Shown piece after piece: positions 50,600-63,272 of a stretch of DNA of 64,000 nt. The notes under the pieces are model-generated. The model saw only the letters and a list, made by a program, of their open reading frames with translations. It had not been told where the DNA came from and made no database searches. The stretch comes from Plectrocnemia conspersa (Eukaryota > Arthropoda > Insecta > Trichoptera > Polycentropodidae). Made by a program: the position numbers and the translations under genes. Within the stretch, counting starts at the first letter, position 1, and every line of letters starts with the position of its first letter. The stretch is taken from contig VTFK01000046.1 of assembly GCA_009617715.1 (NCBI GenBank), forward strand, positions 682,001-746,000. Direction: 5' to 3'.

Positions 50600-50995
50600 G
50601 AGGAGAGGCCAGTCAATAGTATTTTTTTTAATACTTCAATTTCATTAAGATTACTCAATTAAATGACATGCATTTTTCTGGCCAAATTTAAGGTCCGGTC
50701 CGTAGGGCAAATGCTCACACGCTTAGAATCCACGTCAAAAGCAATAAAATCATGCCGTCGCCGTCACAGTGGAAATGATTAGTTCTTTAGCATTAATATT
50801 AAGACTTTTTATAACAATAATACGACTTACAATAAATGCGAAACGACTGAAGCATATCTAAACCAAATTTTGACCAATAGGAGAAAGCAAAAGACAATTA
50901 TTCCATCTCAGAAGTCAAAAATCCACGTCAAAAGCAATAAAATCGTGCCGTCGCAGTGGAAACGCTTGTTACCGAGCGTTCCCACTTCTTTTACA
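50600..50995 (+). repeat. Repeat family R1, copy D
   Basis: Starts with GGCCAGTCAATAGTATTTTT and TTTCATTAAGATTACTCAAT, as at 62720-62800, then has two CCACGTCAAAAGCAATAAAA blocks (about 50732 and 50924), the ACCAAATTTTGACCAATAGG block and the R1 hairpin at the end. Confidence 0.8.
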
Positions 50996-50999
50996 TGCT

Positions 51000-52690
51000 A
51001 AATTATTTTTTAACCCAAAAGATTATTTTTTAAACAAATATTTTATCTGGAAAAAATTATGCTACTACAGATTGTAATATGATAACATTTTCAGTACAGC
51101 ATTTTAGTTTAAAGATTCAATTAATTACAGTCTATATGTTTACCCTATCTTATATAATGCATTAGCCTTTCATGTTGCATATTTATAAGAAGAAATAAAT
51201 ATTTATGCTGTTTTTTTTATTTATTTAAATTTAAATTATTTGTAATAGACAATAAATATACTATTAGTATTAATATCATAAATTAGAATTAACTTTAAGA
51301 ATTTAGAATTGTTAAAAATAATATTTTTATTTATAATAATAATATTAAATGGACATATAATTGTATCATATTATATTACAAATATATTGCAACAAAAAAA
51401 GTCATAATTCTCTATTTTAAAATAGATTGCCACGTTAGACATTTGGAATCCAACCCACGTGGATTCCACCAATTCAATTCTAGTCCCTGAGGGTGTCAAA
51501 AGGGATAAACAATCGTCGGTCCCGTAGGGATGCCGAATCTTTGGAAACTTTCCAAATTATCGCGAGAGAAGAGAGAAAAAACTCACAATAAAATTGAAAG
51601 CCTGAAGCGAGAAACCGAAGTGGAATTATATTCCATTATACTTCATAATGAATCTGTTTTCAAACACATTATCAACAAAAATATATACATACATATAAGA
51701 CAATAAACTTCATGGATTTATTTATAATCAGTTTTGAGTTTCAATAGTTGTAATAACATTATTAAAAAATTAGATAAATTATATATCCAAAAATAGTTTA
51801 AAAACATGTTTTGAGAAACAACTTTGTGAATAATTAACTTATAATTAATTGTATCTGTATTCTCAACTTTTGCCTATATTTTTTTACAATCAAACTTGTT
51901 AGATTAAATATGTAAACAATAATCTACATATATAACAAGATTGCGAGTTTAGCATCCAGGTGTCGTATTCCAAATATATCGATTTTTGTTATAATAGATA
52001 GAGAAACAATGTATTTAGATATATATTGTAAAAATTAATTTATTTCTATATATATAAAATATATTTCACTACAAAAAAAATATTTTTCTTTTTTTTTTTT
52101 TAATATTTGAAATATACCTGTGATAAGTGTCAATAATTATACTTAACTATTTTTTTCTCTAAAAAACTCGATTTATATGCAAAAGTACGTACTGACTTAT
52201 TTTTGTGCAGTACAAATTTATATACAATAAAATATTTTTTAGATATAGATTCGTGATAGATCATTGTTGTAGTTGCTTTATGTCGTATAATCTCAGTGAC
52301 AATGAGTTGGCTCGACTGAACCAAATCTGATAATTAAAATGTAAAAAATGGTTGACTCTGAACTTGGATAGTTTTAGCCTGAAGATAATTCCTATTACTT
52401 GGATTACAATCCAAGGTTTTAATTTAAGTTATATGCAATATACTGCCGGAGAAAAAAGAAGAAATCAACTATTCTTTCATCTGGCATCTTCCCTGCAGTC
52501 CTCTACCATTTATGATTTTCAGGGTACTGCAATCAACAACCATTTCTTTAAAGATGTACTTTATTTTGAAAATTTTAAAGCCGAAGGGTTATGACTTTAC
52601 AGCCAAAATAAAACTGGTAACAGTCTATTTTTTTAACATATATAAATTATCAAATATATAGAGTAATGTAGATGTCTAAGAAGTTTAAGA
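51000..52690. other. AT-rich DNA with an island at 51.42-51.62 kb
   Basis: The island has ACCCACGTGGATTCC and CCCTGAGGGTG but no frame or repeat partner. Nothing else recognised. Confidence 0.4.
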
Positions 52691-52703
52691 GTGTTGGGTT
52701 ATA

Positions 52704-53206
52704 TTATTGTGATTTCTTGGAGTAGTTTTGATATATAATATTATAATATGTTACCGTGATGCTGCTGGACGATTGGCTGATATGTTTCATGTCCATGCAA
52801 TATCCAGGTTCGTCTCTCCTAGTGCTTCTCCCACAGCGTATCTGCCTCTGTAAGTAAGTTAAATATAATATATTATAATGCTGGTATGATTGGCAATTGC
52901 GTCGCTTCTTAGACACGCCCACAAAGTGCGTTTACGCATTAAAATAGAAACGGTCCAGATTAAAAAAGTATTACGCGCAGGGAATACCGCATTGTTTTTA
53001 CGACGGATGTACTAATATGGGATTCGTGAAATATTTCAATTATTATTACTTTTTTGTCACGAGATATTTTTCCATTGTTTTAAAAATACTGTGTGTCCGA
53101 CTTGGAAGATATTTTTATCCCTCTTTACATTTGTTCAAATGGTCATTAAAATGACTTTTAAATTATAACAAATTGTTCAGGTGGTTGAACCCCACCTACG
53201 CATTAC
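52704..53206 (-). repeat. Repeat/duplicated block R5, copy 3
   Basis: Same orientation and nearly the same length as 25163-25664. Shared parts include ATGGTCATTAAAATGACTTT, TTGTTCAGGTGGTTGA, GCATTAAAATAGAAACGG and the TCGTCTCTCCTAGTG region. On the minus strand an acceptor-like TTAACTTACTTACAG ends at 52851, before a short GC-richer stretch; open frame 52922-52704 ends in TVTYYN, aligned with the TYYD of copy 1. Confidence 0.6.
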
Positions 53207-53219
53207 GAATATTGGCGTA

Positions 53220-54730
53220 GATCTGTAATTGTCGTTTTTGTCGGATTCACTACCTGCTCAGAGAGAATGGTTTACGAAGGAATTTTGTCAAACTTTAGTT
53301 ATTTTAGGAACGGTTGGTTCGATCTTAAAAAGGCGGAATCCTTTGTTATTTTTTTATTAGAACACGTGTCAGGTCAATAATAAATATTTGTTATAAAAGT
53401 ATTAATTGCAGTGGAAAAAAAATATTATTAATATATCGTTAGTATATTATCTCCAAAAATATTTTCTGGCTCTGCTTTTATGGCAGTTATTGTTTTGTTG
53501 CATATTGTATAATAGTATCTAGCACAGGATTTTTTAAAACATCATAGCAGCTTAATTAATTGAGACGATTCAGACTAGTCTCTACCGTTTATTTCTTACA
53601 TGTAGTATATTTTAGATAATCAATAAAATCAATGTTAAGAAAAAACTTGCACATAGCACTTGAAAAATGAGGTGTAATACCAGCGAAATAATACATAAAG
53701 ATACGTGTCACAAGATACCATAAAAACTATAAATTCGATAAAAATAAAATAAAATATATTCACTACTAATTTTAACAATATTATTTTTTAGCTATTTTTA
53801 TAAAAAAAAGCTTTAATTTTTTACAAAAAAAAATGTATATGTATATCACCTAAAAAATTAATATATTTTTAAATATATAATAATAATTTTGAGCATAAAA
53901 CTCATTCATGATTTATATAAAAAATCACATTGTGAATTATATATATATGTTCTCTAGTTACCTCCATGCTCTTTTAGCTAGCTACTTGAAATTCTGCATA
54001 CGATCATAATACTTGACAGAGAAACAGTGATTGTTTTGTAAAAAAAATAATTTTGTACCTGTACATGCACAAAATACTACTTTGTATGCATCGTTATGGT
54101 AACCAATGTAAAAAAATATTGCTTAATAACAAATATAAAACTGTCGACATGGTGATATATAACAAACAATACAATACAACTTCTCACTTATTTCTTAAAC
54201 TGTTTGAAACCATACAATTTAGCTTTAAAATTTTGTGAAAATAATAACCTGCACCTAATAGCGAGAATATTGATCGGGCGTGCCTTTTAACTTAATAAGA
54301 TTGCAATTTCCTATAAGATTGCTTACGCAATGACTACAAATAGAGCTTCATACAAATCTCTTCAGGTTGCTAGTAACATGATAAATAATAATGAAAATAA
54401 ATATGTCATTAAAAATGTTTTCAAACCTTTGTTGAACCAAAAATGATCGGTTCTTTTTGAAAAAAACTAATATAAATATTTAATCTTACTATCAAATTAT
54501 CTATTCTTTGCGATAGAAAAATTAATATGTGTTCTTAAAATATCTTTATGACTCATTTATTTAATACAAGTCCCAACCTTCCTCCATACTAAAAGAGAGT
54601 ACATAGAAACGTTTTAGTATGGAGAAGTCTTAGATTAGTAGTAATCCTGCGCGTTGATGAAATTACATAGGGATGACCCAGTGTAAGAAATAAAGTAAGA
54701 AGTCCATAAACTTTACATAGCAACAAAATT
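53220..54730. other. AT-rich DNA; inverted pair at 54.58-54.62 kb
   Basis: CTCCATACTAAAA (54582-54594) and TTTTAGTATGGAG (54612-54624) form a 13-bp stem with a 17-base loop. No genes. Confidence 0.45.
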
Positions 54731-55110
54731 CTCCATAATTGCTCACGAGGGTAGTTTCCTCCCGATTTTTCTCGTCATAGCTCCACCTTAAGAAAAAATC
54801 CCCTCATTTTGTTTCGGTGGGGTATCACGTCCCGTAGGCCATTTCTCACGCCGTCGCGTCGACTCGGCGTTGGAGTTGGTGACCCCTGAAACCCAGGCAG
54901 GCCTTGAATAAATTGATCGGCCATCCTCAACCCCTCGGCCCCGAACCTAGACCAAGCGAGCATCTCTCTCCACGGCCCCGCGACCACCCGTTCTCTACAC
55001 CTGCCGCACATGAGCGACACGCCGCACACTCCGCGACCGTTTCGAGCACGCGCGCGCCTATGATATTGTTATCAGCTGACCTCGAATACTCGACAATTTT
55101 TTTCCATATA
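54730..55110. other. CpG-rich island
   Basis: The most CpG-dense stretch in the window (for example CACGCCGTCGCGTCGACTCG and CGAGCACGCGCGCGCC). Overlapping frames of about 85 codons on both strands have no known domain. It could be a promoter, a 5' exon or a decayed repeat; position beside a hAT pseudogene does not decide this. Confidence 0.35.
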
Positions 55111-55389
55111 TATTTTTTTCCATTCTGTACATTTTCACTTTATATATCGACCCACCGTTGATTCCATTCTAGACACGTGTCCGGATTGACCTGCCGAATC
55201 TCGACGAGGATATACTTAATATGATTGGTTATAAGTTATTTTTAATTACCACTGTGCCAGTTTTGTATCCCTTTTCAAAGAAAAATATAATTTTATTTTT
55301 CATATATTTTCCTCATGACGAGTAGTAAAGTTCGAATAAGCGTAGGGACCATATCCAGCTACCGACGAACTATTACGTCAGATTGCTCC

Positions 55390-56629
55390 CACGCGATTCT
55401 AAAATTCTTCATTATGGTAACGATATCTACATATTCGTCAAATTTATTAGTGGAAATATTTAATGTTTTAACTGGCAGAAAGTGATCTAATTTTTTTTGT
55501 TGATAATAATTGTTTAAATAAATTGCGTTTCAACTAAAATGCCTTTACATTCAAATATATACTATATGCATTACTAGTTTTTCCTTGCAAAGACTCGTTA
55601 AGTGATTATGTCCAGAGCAAAAGAAAAATCACAAAACCAGTTATGGTTTTTAATATCTGAAAATTCTGATACATGTTTCATTTCTAAAAATATAATTATA
55701 TCATTTTTCTATTCCCATATCTGCCGAAGAATTTTTCCCAAAATTAACCATGGTAAAGAATATGATTCAGACCACTTGATCGAATAAGATTAACTAATTT
55801 AACAATACAACCTGTAGCACGTTTTTGCACAACGCTTGTTGATGCAAAATACAATGAATTGTAATTTCCTTATCACTGCATTCCTCACTATTATTGTCTT
55901 TTATTTTCTTCAGAAATCCTGAATATTTTCCAGTTAAGCTTGGTGTTTTTTGATCAGTAGTTTTTTCATAGTAATTTATATTTGATTATATCATTTCCTT
56001 TCTTCATAGACTCCATTGATAAAAGTTCCTCAATTATGTAGAAATCAGCGGTACATGCTCTTAAAAAAAATAATAATTGAGCTATATCCTTTTGATCAGT
56101 ACTTTCATTGACAGCAACAGAATTCCACGTTATTGATTGTAATATTAATAACAGTTATTTATTCACATTATCATCAATACTACATTAAATTCTGCGTGTT
56201 ATTGTCCGTCGATATAAACTTACATTTTTTAATTGATTTTTAATACTCAGATATACAATATCATGTATTTCTTAATATAGTCACCATCAGAAAATGGTTT
56301 ATCCTTCTTTGCAATTATATGGACTATTACATAACTCGCTTTTGTGGCATCTTCTTGTTCCTTAGTCATCCGCGTAAATGTATTTTGTCGTGATAATAAA
56401 TTGTGACTTAGTTTATCTGCTGCTTTCGATCGTGTTTCTGAAGTTAATTCTGAGTTATATCCATTAAGGTTTGGAAACGAAATGTCTTTTAATATTATAT
56501 TATTTTAACACTGCAATACTATCGTGACAGATAAGACAAATAGCTTATTGTTTAAATAAGTAAAAAATATTATTTTTTTTCTTCATTAAAAACACGGTTC
56601 TCTGGATCGACATTGCTTTTCTTATTCAT
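55390..56629 (-). pseudogene. hAT transposase pseudogene (GTF2IRD2/ZBED/FAM200-like)
   Basis: Starts at an ATG (56629) with MNKKSNVDPENRVFNEE, the usual opening of this hAT group. A BED-type finger relic follows: AICLICHDSIAVLK and YNIKRHFVSK. Further on come KLSHNLLSRQNTF, then KASYVIVHIIAKKDKPFSDG (about 56360-56290), HQQALCKNVLQ (about 55840), VKLVNLIRSSGLNHILYHG, NDIIIFLEMKHVSEFSD and NWFCDFSFALDIIT (to about 55600), then LQGKTS and VKAF further down. The order matches a complete transposase, but stops, frameshifts and a deletion around the RWLS region break it. It would have moved its own hAT element in the nucleus. Terminal repeats were not found. Confidence 0.85.
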
Positions 56630-56639
56630 TTTATGTGTA

Positions 56640-56910
56640 TAATTAAATATTTTAATAATTATTTTTTTATTATTACGTAACAACATGAAGCGCACACAAC
56701 AAATAAATTTGAGAAAAATATACAGAAAGCAATTATTTTTAAAAGATCAAAATTTTTCCACGCATATTTTAAAAAAAATTTTGTTGTATATTACGTATTT
56801 ATTTATACGGATAATAAAATATAGCTAAATTTTTTTACTGTCACCGGTGACTGCCGTGGCGTGTGGTAATATTTCGCGGATCTTCTTTTGCATTATATAA
56901 AATCCAAGAG
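56640..56910. other. AT-rich spacer between the hAT and piggyBac relics
   Basis: Opposite transcription directions (hAT minus, piggyBac plus). No hAT terminal repeat was recognised upstream of the hAT start. Confidence 0.4.
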
Positions 56911-56914
56911 ACAC

Positions 56915-57310
56915 AGATATGGATTAAAGTTGCTCAAACTGTGTACAAGCTCTGGGTATTCGTATAGCGTACAGGTATAATCCGGAAAAATACGCAAGTG
57001 TCGGGATCAGAGCCAACATATGTAGTGATGACACTTTCGCATCCAATACTTCGTAAAGTACATACAATATGTATCGATATATACACAAATTTGGATTTAG
57101 CTAATAAACTATCAGCTGAAGACGCACATTTACTTGGAACAATTAGAATTGATTGGAGAAGATTGCCGAAAAAAGATACCAGACAAAAATTGAATCGAGG
57201 TGAAATAGCTGCTTAACAAAATATAAAAGGCTTAACTATTTTGAAATGGAGAGATGCGAGATGTCACTGTGCACTCTACAAAAAACAATTTTGAGTATAA
57301 GACAAAAAAA
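56915..57310 (+). pseudogene. piggyBac-like transposase fragment, decayed
   Basis: The frame reads IKVAQTVYKLWVF, a stop, then TYVVMTLSHPILRK, ICIDIYTNLDLANKLS, HLLGTIRIDWRRLPKK and LNRGEIAA, a second stop, NIKGLTILKWRD and, after a frameshift, DVTVHSTKNN. piggyBac-family transposases have YTDN.Y.S..LA..L, HL.GT.R.NRK..PK, KLK.GE..A and W.DKRDV..LST in this order, so the match is clear. The conserved aspartate of the TDN motif is kept, the asparagine is not. The N-terminal half and the C-terminal zinc-binding part are absent, as are the TTAA-flanked ends, so this is a dead fragment. Confidence 0.85.
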
Positions 57311-57319
57311 ATAGAAGAG

Positions 57320-58070
57320 ATAATCTGATTGAAAAACATCTGCATAGTTTATTTCTTCGTTTATTAGTTGGTTCGTAAATTTTGCCAAGAACACGTATCT
57401 CAATCAATCACTTTTTGCCCTTCAAGAGCTCATCGATTTGAACCTCAAGAGTTCCTGGCGAAGGAGGCTGATTTAATCAGAGCCATGCTCACTTACTTGA
57501 GTGAAATCCAGGCATAGAGAGTCCACATCAGCGGTTGTAGCGTCGGCCAAAGCAGATCAGGTCTTGAAGACCGATGAGTCAGCAGGAAAAACCGCCATTC
57601 AGCTTAAGAGCGGTCACTTCGGTGCAACAAAAACAAGAATTAGAAAATAATCGTTGGTTAATAATGGAGGAAGATCGCGCGCCAAGCGCTCTCAATTCAA
57701 CGGATAAAAACAAATGAATTAACAGAAGATAACAAAACAATATTTATAAGCACCTACAAAAACAAATGCAATTCGGAATATTTTTAACCTTTTAACTGGG
57801 TATGACGAATAAATTTTTAGTAGAAAAAATCTTAGTTAAATGTGCAAATTAATAAGTACATGACGACTTTTTCCGTAATCACAATAATGACGAGAAATCC
57901 CGTCAATGTAAGAAAAAAGTTTCCACTGCAGACCAGTCATTTTATAGTCATCAAAATAAATTTCTTAGATCACTCGAAGTATTATATATTTTTGATGCTA
58001 TATGAAATTTTTCTTGTAGTTTTGTTGAGTTGACTGATTATTAGAAATTCATTTTACTTTACAGTCTCGA
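57320..58070. other. Unassigned sequence with a GC-richer patch at 57.37-57.70 kb
   Basis: The patch has protein-like frames broken by stops on both strands (for example EFLAKEADLIRAMLTYLSEI, plus). It probably descends from a mobile element coding region, but I cannot place it in a family. Confidence 0.35.
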
Positions 58071-58079
58071 ATCTGTAAC

Positions 58080-58270
58080 GTAAATATTTTTTCTAATATG
58101 TCATTTCAGTGAAATCATATTGATACTTACCATTATTTATTTACATGCGATGTATAAATGTTACGGTGAATATGTATTTTTCAATTAATATTTCTACTAG
58201 CAAAAAATAATTTAGTGAAATTATATGCTGCTCTAAAATGTCTATGAAACTCAATTTGACACTTCCATCT
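58080..58270 (+). repeat. Repeat family R2, copy C
   Basis: TTTCTACTAGCAAAAAATAA and TGTCTATGAAACTCAATTTG match 330-400; upstream TGTAAATGTTAC-like sequence matches too. It is shorter than copies A and B. Confidence 0.7.
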
Positions 58271-58274
58271 GCAA

Positions 58275-58485
58275 TGCACACTAGACACTCATACAAGTCA
58301 GAACTTCCTTCTACTACTGTGGTTCTGACTTAAAATACACGAAGTTTAGCCAAATACCAAGCAAAGCTACGCCGAGTACCGACCAATACGATCCGAAGAA
58401 AACGAGGAAACCGCCGCTTTCCAAGAGTACAACCTGATCTTCGGAGAAGTCTTGAATAATACATGGCGCAGACTTGACTACGAGA
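58275..58485 (+). repeat. Block shared with 62.94-62.99 kb, after R2
   Basis: TCCAAGAGTACAACCTGATC and the following TTC match TCCAAGAGTTCAACCGGATC at 62944. A small inverted pair GTCAGAAC/GTTCTGAC lies at 58299-58330. The preceding purine-rich sequence (CGAAGAAAACGAGGAAACCG) may be former coding DNA. Confidence 0.5.
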
Positions 58486-59944
58486 TAATACGTATCAACA
58501 CTATTGCACTAAATACTGTTGCAAAAATAATTGTAATTTATTAATTAATAAATTTGTATTTTACACAAATATAAACTAAAACATTTGCACAGTTGAATAA
58601 GTTATGTTTATATGAGATGAGTTGGCCTCATATGCACGGGTGGTTAATATTGAATTATTTCTCGGAAAACCTGATGTCCGCTTTCGTCTTATGCTCTGTT
58701 GCCACCGCATCCTTTTCACCTTAGGCGGAAGCAGCCATAAATATAGGATGTACAAAGCATATTGTAAAACGCGAATGCTCCGCAGACTTGTATTCTCCTC
58801 CCGCATTAGACACAATGGCTGAAGATGCACTTTATGTCGGAACAGAAAATGGTATTGTTCCTCGGAACTTTGACGTTTAAAATTGAATTCAAAAGCATAA
58901 CACGACAGCGCCTGAAGTACGCTCAATGAAGTATTCATCATTGTTTATAAAACAATGAGCCCAGTGACAGATAATTGTGTGTTTTTTGATAAGCGTGTAT
59001 ACACTTTAAACAATAATATTAAATAAAGATATATCGAGCTAAAATTATACTTAACTTTAGTTGTGGTATGTCCAACTTATGTTATGCCATGTTATACGAC
59101 AAATTTAATGAAGAATTTATTATTTAATTACAAGAGTTTAGTGACCATGGAACGACGCGAACGAAAATAAAAAAAACTTAGCATGTGCAGAAGGAACGGC
59201 ATCCAGTCTGAAGTTTTCGACACATAATATAACACCTTTTGTGGATAGGGGTGACTCAGGAAAGTACTAATTATTATCATTTCAATTTACAATTATATCA
59301 TTACAGCGAAATTTATATCATATATTTTATAAATTATAGAATATTTTATAACAAAGCATTGATGAAAAGCTCATGAATCTGAATTACAAATCCATTTTCC
59401 TACGGACTTGAAAAAATAATAATAATATTGAAAACTATGAATAAGTGTTTATCGCAAATTATTGTTCACTTCATTTCAATTGTAGCGCCAGCTATAAAAA
59501 ATATAATATTAGGGAAAACATCCGCGATTCGACTTTTAGTTATGAACAACGTTAATAATTTATAAATTATCTTGTTCGTGCAGCACTGTATGACCTCCGT
59601 ATTCAGTGGGCTGGTGCTTTCAAGTTTGGGTAACTATGATATTTCCATGGCGTATGAATAGCGTTGTATCCCAGGCGTGCAGTAAGGCACGCATTTACAT
59701 TCGATCCGTACTTTAATACCTACGTAAATTTATAGCAATAAATACAATAATAAATAGACGGTAGCAATAACAACTTACACGATATAATAAAGTAACGCAT
59801 TAACTACACAGTGATTTAAATGTGAGTCATTATTTTTTTTTTAAATCTTTTCTGATTACGCAATTAAAAAAAAACATACATATATTCATACAGATATTAT
59901 CAAAGAAACTAAGTAATTATTTTGTTATTATGTTAGCTTGGATA

Positions 59945-59980
59945 TTGTTGTTGTTCTCGTTTCGACGAGAACAACAACAA
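59945..59980. repeat. Perfect 16-bp hairpin with TTCG loop
   Basis: TTGTTGTTGTTCTCGT, loop TTCG, then ACGAGAACAACAACAA. Every position pairs. The loop equals the UUCG tetraloop in RNA, though it is closed by a U-A pair rather than the especially stable C-G. Confidence 0.9.
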
Positions 59981-61134
59981 GGACAAAGTAAGTCGATTTA
60001 TAATGAGGTTATGACTGAAGGCGGCAAGTAGTAAGATGTATTATCGCCATAGAGAGGGAGAGAGCTGGCAGTTAATATAAATTGGCATATCACTAATACG
60101 TTAAAAGATAAGGCTAAATGATGTATATTACCAGTTTCATAAAATTCGATTTGCTCACAAACGTTATAAATCGAAGCAGATATTAATTTATGAAAATGTT
60201 TGGCTATATATTTTCTCGAACGACTTTCTATACTTAATTAAGCAAAGCTAAGGGCTGTAACCAAACTCTAAGATCGAGATATATTTATAAATATACTATA
60301 CTATATTCAGGTATCAGATTACCAATGTAATATGCCTCGAACTAATTAATTATACTGTATTCAATTAACAAGTGTTCCGTAGAGCAAACCTCGACACTCT
60401 CAAAAGAGAATCACAAACATTCACCAAAAATCACAATAAAATATTTCCTATAGATATTTCTAATCATCATATTAAACTGTGGTATTTCATATTATTTGTC
60501 ATTACAATGCTCAAACACAGTCCATTAGTATATACCCAAACATTGACGGATTTTATTGCTTTAGCAAAAAGCTTGAAATCATACCATTCCAAGCTTTCCA
60601 AAGTTCTTAGAAATTGATCATAAATAATCGACAAGTACATGAGAGGTATATTTTTATAATGAATTTTAAGTTTTTTTTACTTTATATTAAAATTAACGAT
60701 TGCCTGTGAATGTTGGTTATAAATCTGATTTTTATTTGCATTAAATAAATATGTCTTATTACAATCCTGTATAAAAAACTTAATTAGCTTAAAGATATTT
60801 TATGGATTGATATTTAATATAGATTTTTTTAAATATTTTTGCGCAGCGCAAATATTACTAAAAAGCAACTATTATATTTAATTATTTTTAACAAGAGCTT
60901 TCTGAAAAAATATTAACAAACAGTTTCCGGATAAATGTATATACTTTCTGGCTACTGTCGACATACGCTCGTGGGTTAAATACAGACATTTTTCACGAAA
61001 TGCGAATCTGACAGGCTTTTAAAATACGTAATATCCGTATAAAATATGAAAGAAACGAGTTTTAAAAATAATTTATTTCATGTGTATTTATTTACTAAAA
61101 AAATTCTAAATAAAAAAAATACAATAAAGTATTT

Positions 61135-61205
61135 TATTGTATCTATCCAGAAAGTCCAGGGTTTGAATCCCATATGAATTATAGTGCTCAATTTTTATCG
61201 TGGCT
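61135..61205 (+). repeat. tRNA-derived SINE-like fragment
   Basis: CCAGGGTTTGAATCCCATAT is a good B-box and T-arm-like stem, followed by AGTGCTCAATTTTTATC, similar to the body after the 7.7 and 17.3 kb B-boxes. No A-box half was found. Confidence 0.4.
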
Positions 61206-62689
61206 ATGAAATCGAAATGAATGATTATTATATAATTTTAATTCCATTTGATCAAAACAGATTAGGTTAACAAGTTTAACTCAATATAATTACTTTGCTT
61301 TAATAATAATCAAGTTAACATATTTTAACTCTTGCTATGCCTATATACTATTATTAGGTACTGTTTTAATATTTATGACATTTTTATTGTTTTATCTCCC
61401 CAGTCGTATCTACAAAACAATTTTTTCTAAGGGGCTTGTTGCCATTGAGGCCCTTAGACCAATGTTTAATAGAAATAGCGAGTCAACCACAAAATATAAA
61501 ATTGTAATATTTTGGGTGTTGAGGCCGAAGGGGCGTCTGTCTAATCGTCTCTCGCCTCGAATCGTCTCTAACCCTTGTCTCGAATCAGTTGAGCGACTCC
61601 CGATGTGACAAAGTGTCACATATTTTATACTCTTGATTCGAAACTGCTCTTGCGAATCACAGATGCGGATGTCGGTGGACCAATTGCATAGTTTGATTAT
61701 TTAACCAACGAAATACGCAGGCCTTAAAATAAAACATTCAAAGATCATTAATGTAAGTCATATGACAAAAGCGGTTTTTATGCAAGATAGACGTATTTTC
61801 TTTCGCACATAATTTACGCACAAAAGACTAGTTTTTAACGCGACGGATGTGATAGCAGATAAGTGTTCTGTGAAATCTTCAATTATTACGCAATTATGGT
61901 ATTAAGTATTCTCTCCTTTGGTAGGCTTTTTGCCTAGCGAGTTTGTTGTTTCTTTTTCATAATATTTAAAATGTTCATTTGAAAAAAAAAAAAAGTGGGC
62001 ATAGCCACTTTTTCATAGGTCTTTAGTTTTATAAATGATAATTTAAAATGTGTGCATTTTTTTTATTACGCCTATTGCAATTTAACGAGCAATATATAAT
62101 TTGCGATTTTGATATTATATCTACTTAAAATACAACCAATTTTTATTTCCATTGTTAAAAAATCAAAATAACAATTCTTATTTAACTACTACCATAAAAA
62201 CAAAAATCAGTTCGAGTCTTTTATTTTTTCTAGATTTGGGATAGAACATATGTTTATCATATTTTCTGTATTCATATGGAGGTTTCCTTTTTTGTAGTCC
62301 CGCCAAGTGTCAGACGCGTGAATGAACCGATGTGCGAATGGTCTCAGCCGGCGGGGGCGGATTCCCGCGACACTAGCGCTATTGATTTGTTTTCGTTTGT
62401 CGGCCGGGGGGCATCGCCCCTACGCCCAACCCCCCTAAGCGCCACTCCACAACAAATGTTAGAAAAAAACACACACTCACATAAAAGCTTATTAACGACA
62501 ACATTTTATTAAAATATAATGGGTGCTGCCGGATCGAAAACCTGAGCTCCTCAATTTAAAAATCATATTCATATTGGATAATCAAATTTTAATATTATAT
62601 GCGAACGACGACGATATGCGGCAAGCCCAGGTGTTGCTTGATCATCATGGTAGCGTTCTATATATTTATTTATTTAAATACATGTTCAG

Positions 62690-62992
62690 CAGGGATGTCA
62701 AATGGGGGCAAAATTGGCCAGTCTGTGGTTGTTTTTTTTTTAATATTTCGAATTCATTAAGATTCGTGGAATTTCATTAAACGAAATGCATTTTATGGCC
62801 AAATTAAAAAGGTGGCAAATTTCCCCGCTTACTGGGGAGCTAAAAAATGTAATTTCGGAAGTTTTGGTTCAAAGAGTGCAAAATAAATCCACGTCAAAAG
62901 CAATAAAATCGTGCCGTCGCCGTCGCAGTGGGAACGCTAAACTCCAAGAGTTCAACCGGATCTTCTAGACAACTTGGACCATTAAATACGAG
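62690..62992 (+). repeat. Repeat family R1, copy E, with hAT-like end
   Basis: Begins CAGGGATGTCAAATGGGGGC, which looks like a hAT terminal repeat (CAGGGGTGTCAAAC type), then GGCCAGTCTGTGG and TTTCATTAAACGAAATGCAT as in the 50.6 kb copy, CCACGTCAAAAGCAATAAAA, half of the R1 hairpin, and the tail shared with 58.4 kb. Confidence 0.7.
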
Positions 62993-62999
62993 CAGAATA

Positions 63000-63160
63000 G
63001 TACAATTATGAACATACAAAAATAATAAAATAATAGAATTTTCTTGGTTATTTAAATATATGATGAAACCATTAAAGTGCTTATATTATTTGTATACATA
63101 CGCAATACGAGTGCATACGAATCACTTGTACAGATATATAAATAAAAGTTTCTTCGAATT
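63000..63160. other. AT-rich spacer
   Basis: Nothing recognised. Confidence 0.4.
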
Positions 63161-63222
63161 CGTGATCATGTCAGGTCCATTACTGTCGAAATGTCGAACA
63201 GTAAGTCTCAATCGCGATGAAA
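63161..63222 (+). mobile_element. MITE remnant, one arm (same family as 24.62-24.77 kb)
   Basis: CATTACTGTCGAAATGTCGA then ACAGTAAG and CAATCGCGATGAA match the right arm at 24728-24772. The left arm is absent or lost. Confidence 0.6.
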
Positions 63223-63272
63223 CCTAGCTTTCAAAAAATATATATATTCGTGCTTTTATTACTTATGACACG

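Larger units (their letters stand above)
58490..62680. other. Mostly AT-rich DNA, no gene recognised
   Basis: GC-richer patches at 58600-58920, 59570-59700, 61430-61690 and 62280-62470. The minus-strand 121-codon frame 58941-58576 shows no domain. 62400-62440 has a CCGGGGGGCATCGCCCCTA inverted pattern. A 59.95 kb hairpin and a SINE-like piece are listed separately. Confidence 0.45.

Noticed and set aside
57560..57600. Possible hammerhead ribozyme (CCGATGAGTC...GGAAAAACC)
   Set aside because: The essential CUGANGA core has C in place of U and the GAAA side is not correctly spaced, so no functional core can be built.
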